The position numbers were made by a program, and so were the translations under genes. Positions 59,772-64,000 of a stretch of 64,000 nt of DNA are shown one piece after another. Positions within the stretch are counted from its first letter, which is position 1, and each line of letters begins with the position of its first letter. The notes beneath the pieces were generated by a model, which searched no databases, had not been told where the DNA came from, and worked only from the letters and a program-made list of their open reading frames with translations. Origin of the DNA: Gemmatimonadaceae bacterium (GTDB lineage Bacteria; Latescibacterota; UBA2968; UBA8231); contig JAPOZM010000005.1 of the NCBI GenBank assembly GCA_026706075.1, positions 62,001 through 126,000 on the forward strand, in the 5' to 3' direction.

Positions 59772-62503
59772 TGCCCTCTCTCGGGACAGGTCGGGGGGCC
59801 CGTGCGGCCCTGTGGACGGCCCTGCTCCTGGCCGCGGGCCTGCCCCGGCCGGCGGAGGGTCAGAGATACGGCACCCGGGCCGAGGCGCCGCGGGCCCTGG
59901 CCGACCTGTCTCCGCGCTTCGAGGTGGACTACACGACTCCGGCCCTGCACAAGTGGTACGCCTCCCGAAGCCTGGCCGGGACCTACGCCGCCCACTGGTA
60001 CGAGACCGGCGCCAACTACGCCCGCGACCGCTACCTGCGCTACCTGGACCCGTTCCTGGCGGGGGACGAGTGGTACGACTCCTTCGGCGAGCACCTGGGC
60101 CGCGGCTGGCTGGTCTACTCCTGGGAGCAGGTGCAGCCGTCGCGCGAGGGCTCGGACATCATGTGGCCTCAGTTCCCGGGAGCCTTCCAGGGGCTCGCCA
60201 TCGCCTCGGACCGGCGGGGCGGGGAGACCTACCGCCTCATGGTGGGCAGCGTCCTCGACGCGCAGCTCACGCCCCTGACCCTGCGCAAGCCCCGCTTCGA
60301 GGGGGTGCGCCTCGACTACGCCAGGGACCGGCTCGAGAGCACCCTGCTCCTCTCCCGGCCGAGCCAGCCCACCGGCCCCCGCAAGAACGTGACCCACCTG
60401 ATGGGCGGCCGGCTGGGCTATGCCCCCTTCGCGGCCGGGAGCCTCGGGCTGACCTACGTGAACCTGCACAACTCCAACACCGAGCCGGAGTTCCGCGCCG
60501 GAAACCCGCTGGCGGGCGTGCTCACCAGCAATCAGAACCGCACCCCGGACAAGCTCTGGGTGCAGGTCCGGGACGACTCGCCGGCGGACGGGGTCGGCGG
60601 CGCCCGGATCTTTCGCCACGACATCGTCTTCACCGACACCAACGGGGTGCGCGTCAGCGGCCGGGACCTGGGCCTCCTTCCGCTGATCGAGGGAGGGCGC
60701 CTGCGCGAGGGCGCCCTGGTGGTGGACGGGTCGGAGCGCCTGCTCCTGGAGTACGACCTGGGAAGCCTGTTCGAGCTCGGACTCGACCCGAGGGCGCTGA
60801 CGGGGGCCGCGGTGGAGCTGGCCGTGGCCAACGACTACCGGATCGAGCTCGCCTCGAATCTCCAGACGGACGGCCAGCGCAACCCGAAGACGGTCTTCCT
60901 CCCCTACGCGCGGGCGGCGGGCAACGTCCGGGACGAGAGCAACGGCCGCGTCCTGCTCCTCGACTACGGCCTGCCCACGGCCAACGAGCTGGTCGGCTTC
61001 GACTGGGACCTGGTGGACTGGCACGGTCTGTCGGTGCAGGGGGAGACGGTCCTCAACCGCCAGCACCGCAGGTACCCCAATCCGCGGCTGAGCCGGCACC
61101 ACGAGATGGTGCGCACCGCCTGGGCCGCCTACGGCATCGCCGCCTACAACCTCTACCCGTGGGGCCTGTTCCTGGAGACGTTCTCCATGGACGACGCCTA
61201 CAGCACCAACCACTGGCTGACCCTCGGCAACGGCCTGATCCAGTACAAGGCCCCCGTGCCCATGCTCTACGAGCTGGTCGACGACGACGACGACCACGAC
61301 GCCGTCCCGGAGTGGTCGCGGCCGTGGCAGACCGGTTCGGGCGGGATCGCCTTCCCCGGCGTCGACTTCAACCGCGACTACATCTACGACTACAACCAGA
61401 ACAACACCCGCCGCCCGGGAGGCGCCTTCGCGCGGCCGGGAGAGCCGGTGGCGGTCTCCCTCAACTACAACCGCAACCTGGTTCCCGACTACGAGGAGCC
61501 CTTCCTGCGCTTCCGGTCGGACCGGCCCGAGTTCCTCTTCGGCGTCGACATGAACCACAACGGCACCGCCGACCCCTTCGAGAACGACCTGCACGCCGAC
61601 TACCCGTACCGGCGGGACCACCGCGGCTTCAACCTCCACGGCAGGCTCTTCGTCACCCCCGACGCCCGCCTCGTGGCCGGCCGCCAGCGCATGCGCCTGA
61701 TCTCCGGCGACGGCCGGACGGAGTCGTGGTACGCCATGCTCGCCTGGACCGGGCGCCTGGGCCGCTCCCGTCTCCGCCTCTTCGACTTCGGCGCCTCGGT
61801 GCGCGACGACATCCCCGATCACCTGCAGACGTGGGTGCAGCCGAGCGGCTCGACGGGGCGCATGGAGGACGACCGGGACCTGCTGCCTTCCCGGGACACC
61901 TGGCGCAACACCTTCTACGCCGACCTCGATCAGCGCCCGGGCCGGGGGGTGCGGCTCTTCCACCGCTTCAAGTGGGAGACCTTCCGGCAGCGCCGGGACG
62001 AGGAGGAGGTGCGCCTGGAGGAGAGGCGGGTGAGGTCGGGGTTCCTGGGCCTGATCAACCGGGCCGAGTGGTCGATCCCGGTGGGCAGGGGGCTGCTGGA
62101 GCCGCGCTGGAAGAGCGAGTACCGCGCCGACCGCCCCTACGACGCCCGGCGGCCCCGGGCCCGCAGTCTGGAGGAGTCCCTCTTCCTCATGTGGCGGCAG
62201 CCGCTGCTCTCCGAGCTGACCAGCGTCAACTACTACGCCCGCTACGGCAAGCAGCTCTTCGACACCGAGCTGCAGCTCGGCCTGGAGTGGACCCGGGGCT
62301 GGCTGCTGGAGGGGACGCGCCGGGAGCTCGACAGCGGCTTCACGGCCCGAACCCTGATCGTGCAGGTGATCAACCGGGTCGGCTACCAGGGCTACCAGCT
62401 GGTCACGCGCGGCGGCATCCAGGTAGGAGACCGCGACCCGGAGTCGGGACCGGCCGAGCGCTCGTCGCTGCTCTTCGTGAGCGTGAACGCGGGGCTGCAG
62501 TGA
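59771..62503 (+). CDS. Large outer-membrane beta-barrel-like protein
   Basis: The product is 910 aa. ATG 59771 overlaps the previous stop (TGATG). Signal peptide ~1-26 (cleaved after AEGQ). The body is beta-rich with alternating Tyr/Trp/Arg strands throughout, acidic calcium-like loops (DDDDDHD; DFNRDYIYDYNQNN; DMNHNGTADPFEND) and no plug domain or TonB box. The C-terminus ends in strand pairs (VINRVGYQGYQLVTRGG ... LLFVSVNAGLQ) similar to the partial gene at the window's left edge. I infer an outer-membrane barrel or surface protein acting with the discoidin/FlgD proteins on both sides. Function unknown. Confidence 0.8.
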   Translation: MPSLGTGRGARAALWTALLLAAGLPRPAEGQRYGTRAEAPRALADLSPRFEVDYTTPALHKWYASRSLAGTYAAHWYETGANYARDRYLRYLDPFLAGDEWYDSFGEHLGRGWLVYSWEQVQPSREGSDIMWPQFPGAFQGLAIASDRRGGETYRLMVGSVLDAQLTPLTLRKPRFEGVRLDYARDRLESTLLLSRPSQPTGPRKNVTHLMGGRLGYAPFAAGSLGLTYVNLHNSNTEPEFRAGNPLAGVLTSNQNRTPDKLWVQVRDDSPADGVGGARIFRHDIVFTDTNGVRVSGRDLGLLPLIEGGRLREGALVVDGSERLLLEYDLGSLFELGLDPRALTGAAVELAVANDYRIELASNLQTDGQRNPKTVFLPYARAAGNVRDESNGRVLLLDYGLPTANELVGFDWDLVDWHGLSVQGETVLNRQHRRYPNPRLSRHHEMVRTAWAAYGIAAYNLYPWGLFLETFSMDDAYSTNHWLTLGNGLIQYKAPVPMLYELVDDDDDHDAVPEWSRPWQTGSGGIAFPGVDFNRDYIYDYNQNNTRRPGGAFARPGEPVAVSLNYNRNLVPDYEEPFLRFRSDRPEFLFGVDMNHNGTADPFENDLHADYPYRRDHRGFNLHGRLFVTPDARLVAGRQRMRLISGDGRTESWYAMLAWTGRLGRSRLRLFDFGASVRDDIPDHLQTWVQPSGSTGRMEDDRDLLPSRDTWRNTFYADLDQRPGRGVRLFHRFKWETFRQRRDEEEVRLEERRVRSGFLGLINRAEWSIPVGRGLLEPRWKSEYRADRPYDARRPRARSLEESLFLMWRQPLLSELTSVNYYARYGKQLFDTELQLGLEWTRGWLLEGTRRELDSGFTARTLIVQVINRVGYQGYQLVTRGGIQVGDRDPESGPAERSSLLFVSVNAGLQ

Positions 62504-64000
62504 GCCGCGGCCTCCGCACCCGGCGGGCCGGCGCCGCGGCCCTCGCCCTGGCGGTCCTGGCCTGCGCCGGCGGCGCCAGGGCCCAGCTCGGCCGCTACAC
62601 CCTCGGGGACGGCGGCCGTTCCTGGGCCGAGGGGGGCGGCCGGGGAGACCCCGTCCACCTGGTGAAGTCCGGCGTACGGGCGGTCCTGGACACGGGGAAC
62701 GCCCCCGGCGCCGACATCGAGTTCGAGCATCGCCCGGGCTGGATCAGCCCCCGGTACTACGACGGCGAGACCAACATCGCCGGCCTCGTCCTCGAGAGGG
62801 GCGGCCGCATCCGGGCGCCGAACTCCATCGGCCGGCCCTCCGCCCTGGTGCGGAGGCAGCTGCAGGGGCTGGTGAACGGCGACCACACCGTGGCCTTCGA
62901 GCGCAAGCCGACCCTCCTCGAGCCGACCCTGACCAGCTTCGGGATCTGGGTGTGGCTCGACTTCGGGCGCCAGGTGGGGGTCGAGCGCATCCGCTTCTAT
63001 CCGCGGAACACCGTCGCGGCCACGCCGGAGACGCCCTTCCACGACGACTACCTGCGCGCCTACGAGGTGTGGATCAACCCGCGGCAGACGGATCGCGCCG
63101 CCGGCAGTCCCGACATCCTCGTGGAGCGGGCCACCAACAACACCGACCCCGTCGTCGACGTGCACGTGAACCCGCGCTACGTGCGCCAGGTGAAGCTGCG
63201 CTCCCTGAGCGAGCGCCCCTTCGAGGTGGACGAGCTGGAGGTCTACGGCACCGGGTACCTGAACGGAGGGGTCTACTACTCGGACCTGATCGACCTCGGG
63301 GGGCGGGCCTCCATCGGGCCGCTGCGCTGGGTGGAGGAGATCGCCGGGCCGCCCGAGTTCTCCGAGATGAGGGTGCGGGTGCGCACGGGCAACGACGACA
63401 CGCCGCTGGTCTTCCGGCGCCGCGTGCCCGACCCGGAGGATCCGGAGAGCACGATCCTCGCCGAGATCACCCCGGAGGAGTACTGGGACCTCGAGTCCCA
63501 CGACCGCGCCGGGGTGGTCGAGGACATCGACAGCTGGAGCCCCTGGAAGTCGGCGGCCCCGGGGGCGCTGGTCACCGCCCCGATCCCGCGCCGCTGGGTG
63601 CAGTTCCGGCTGGAGTTCGCCGGCCGCCTCTTCGACACCCGCCAGGTGGACAGCATCTCCTTCCCCTATCTGAGGCCGCCCATCGCCGACACCCTGCGGG
63701 CGGAGGTCTATCCGCGACTGGCGCAGGTCGAGGAGCCGGCCAGCTTCCGCTACGCCGTCCGCGTGGGCCGGGCGGGAGCGGTCCTCGGCTTCGACCAGCT
63801 CGAGGTGGACACGACGGTCCCCATGGAGCGGGTGCGCGAGGTGCGGTTGAACGGCGAGCCCCTGGAGGTGGAGGTGCTGTTCTCGAGGCACGACGCCTTC
63901 CGCATCGGCCTGCCCCTCATCTCCGGGGCGGGGGACGTCCTCGAGTTCACCTTCGATCTGCCCGTGTTCCGCTTCGGGACCACGTTCTCGGGCCGCGCCA
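62500..64000 (+). CDS. Secreted discoidin-like protein 3 (3' end outside window)
   Basis: GTG 62500 overlaps the barrel gene's stop (GTGA), and the frame stays open to the window edge (500 codons visible). Signal peptide ~1-29; a Cys in VLAC could also be a lipobox. Visible parts match the two genes before the barrel: YYDGETNIAGLVLERGGRI, a discoidin-like stretch (WVWLDFGRQVGVERIRFYPR), ITPEEYWDLESHDRAGVVEDIDSWSPWKS and RWVQFRLEFAGRLFDTRQVDS. A FlgD-Ig end is expected beyond 64000. So the family recurs on both sides of the barrel gene. Confidence 0.8.
   Translation, partial: MSRGLRTRRAGAAALALAVLACAGGARAQLGRYTLGDGGRSWAEGGGRGDPVHLVKSGVRAVLDTGNAPGADIEFEHRPGWISPRYYDGETNIAGLVLERGGRIRAPNSIGRPSALVRRQLQGLVNGDHTVAFERKPTLLEPTLTSFGIWVWLDFGRQVGVERIRFYPRNTVAATPETPFHDDYLRAYEVWINPRQTDRAAGSPDILVERATNNTDPVVDVHVNPRYVRQVKLRSLSERPFEVDELEVYGTGYLNGGVYYSDLIDLGGRASIGPLRWVEEIAGPPEFSEMRVRVRTGNDDTPLVFRRRVPDPEDPESTILAEITPEEYWDLESHDRAGVVEDIDSWSPWKSAAPGALVTAPIPRRWVQFRLEFAGRLFDTRQVDSISFPYLRPPIADTLRAEVYPRLAQVEEPASFRYAVRVGRAGAVLGFDQLEVDTTVPMERVREVRLNGEPLEVEVLFSRHDAFRIGLPLISGAGDVLEFTFDLPVFRFGTTFSGRA

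Noticed and set aside
1..64000. tRNA, rRNA, CRISPR, transposase or prophage genes
   Set aside because: I saw no direct-repeat array with spacers, no inverted-repeat-bounded transposase, no rRNA-like sequence and no clear tRNA cloverleaf in the short gaps.

Overview
The window is a very G+C-rich, gene-dense bacterial chromosome segment. I find 46 protein-coding genes (the first and last cut by the window edges) and no rRNA, tRNA, CRISPR array, insertion sequence, phage gene or recognisable transcription regulator. The cell is diderm: there is a TamA/BamA-type barrel with TamB, TolQ/TolR-type motor proteins, many lipobox lipoproteins, and secreted proteins with FlgD/Ig-like C-terminal modules. 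Together with the sialidase, GH42, Gfo/Idh and DapA-like genes, this looks like an uncultured high-GC lineage near the FCB/Latescibacterota-type phyla. That placement is inference from gene content only.

Layout. 1-7271: the end of an outer-membrane barrel-like protein, then a giant TPR protein, a TonB-like/DUF4159 protein, an AgmX/PglI-domain lipoprotein and an FGE-sulfatase-fold lipoprotein. 7279-13487: an SGNH hydrolase (apparently frameshifted at its 3' end) converging on a sialidase-like gene, which is divergent from an ABC sugar importer (binding protein plus two permeases, no ATPase). 13507-15047: one TolQ/ExbB and two ExbD/TolR proteins. 15139-23382: a small exported protein, TamB, TamA and a YihY membrane protein. 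23379-30895 (minus): MgtE, a YfhO-like GT-C protein, an orphan MgtE_N-CBS protein, an MscS channel, a Gfo/Idh oxidoreductase and a DMT transporter. 31062-35698: a DapA-family enzyme, a HEAT/CBM9-like lipoprotein, a PfkB/HldE-like kinase and GalU. 35712-43087: LarA fused in frame to a CsgG/FlgT-like lipoprotein, a PD40 propeller lipoprotein, a GT39-like transferase and envelope proteins. 43194-45695 (minus): a carbamoyltransferase/SxtJ/DUF5989 triad. 45757-47844: a GH42-like protein.

47880-64000 is the most unusual part. Five tandem paralogous lipoproteins (signal peptide, internalin-type LRRs, TolB-like propeller) run without gaps into a second family of secreted discoidin-like/FlgD-Ig proteins and a large barrel-like protein, in what looks like one operon of more than 16 kb. 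Two array members share a 201-bp block of perfect identity although their propellers belong to different subgroups, which points to recent gene conversion. The left-edge partial gene resembles the barrel protein at 59771, so this surface system probably has more copies outside the window.

The recurring theme is envelope biogenesis and the cell surface: a proton-driven motor (in which one ExbD has Asn at the usual proton-carrying Asp), TAM assembly, lipoprotein and secreted-protein arrays, and sugar import and modification.
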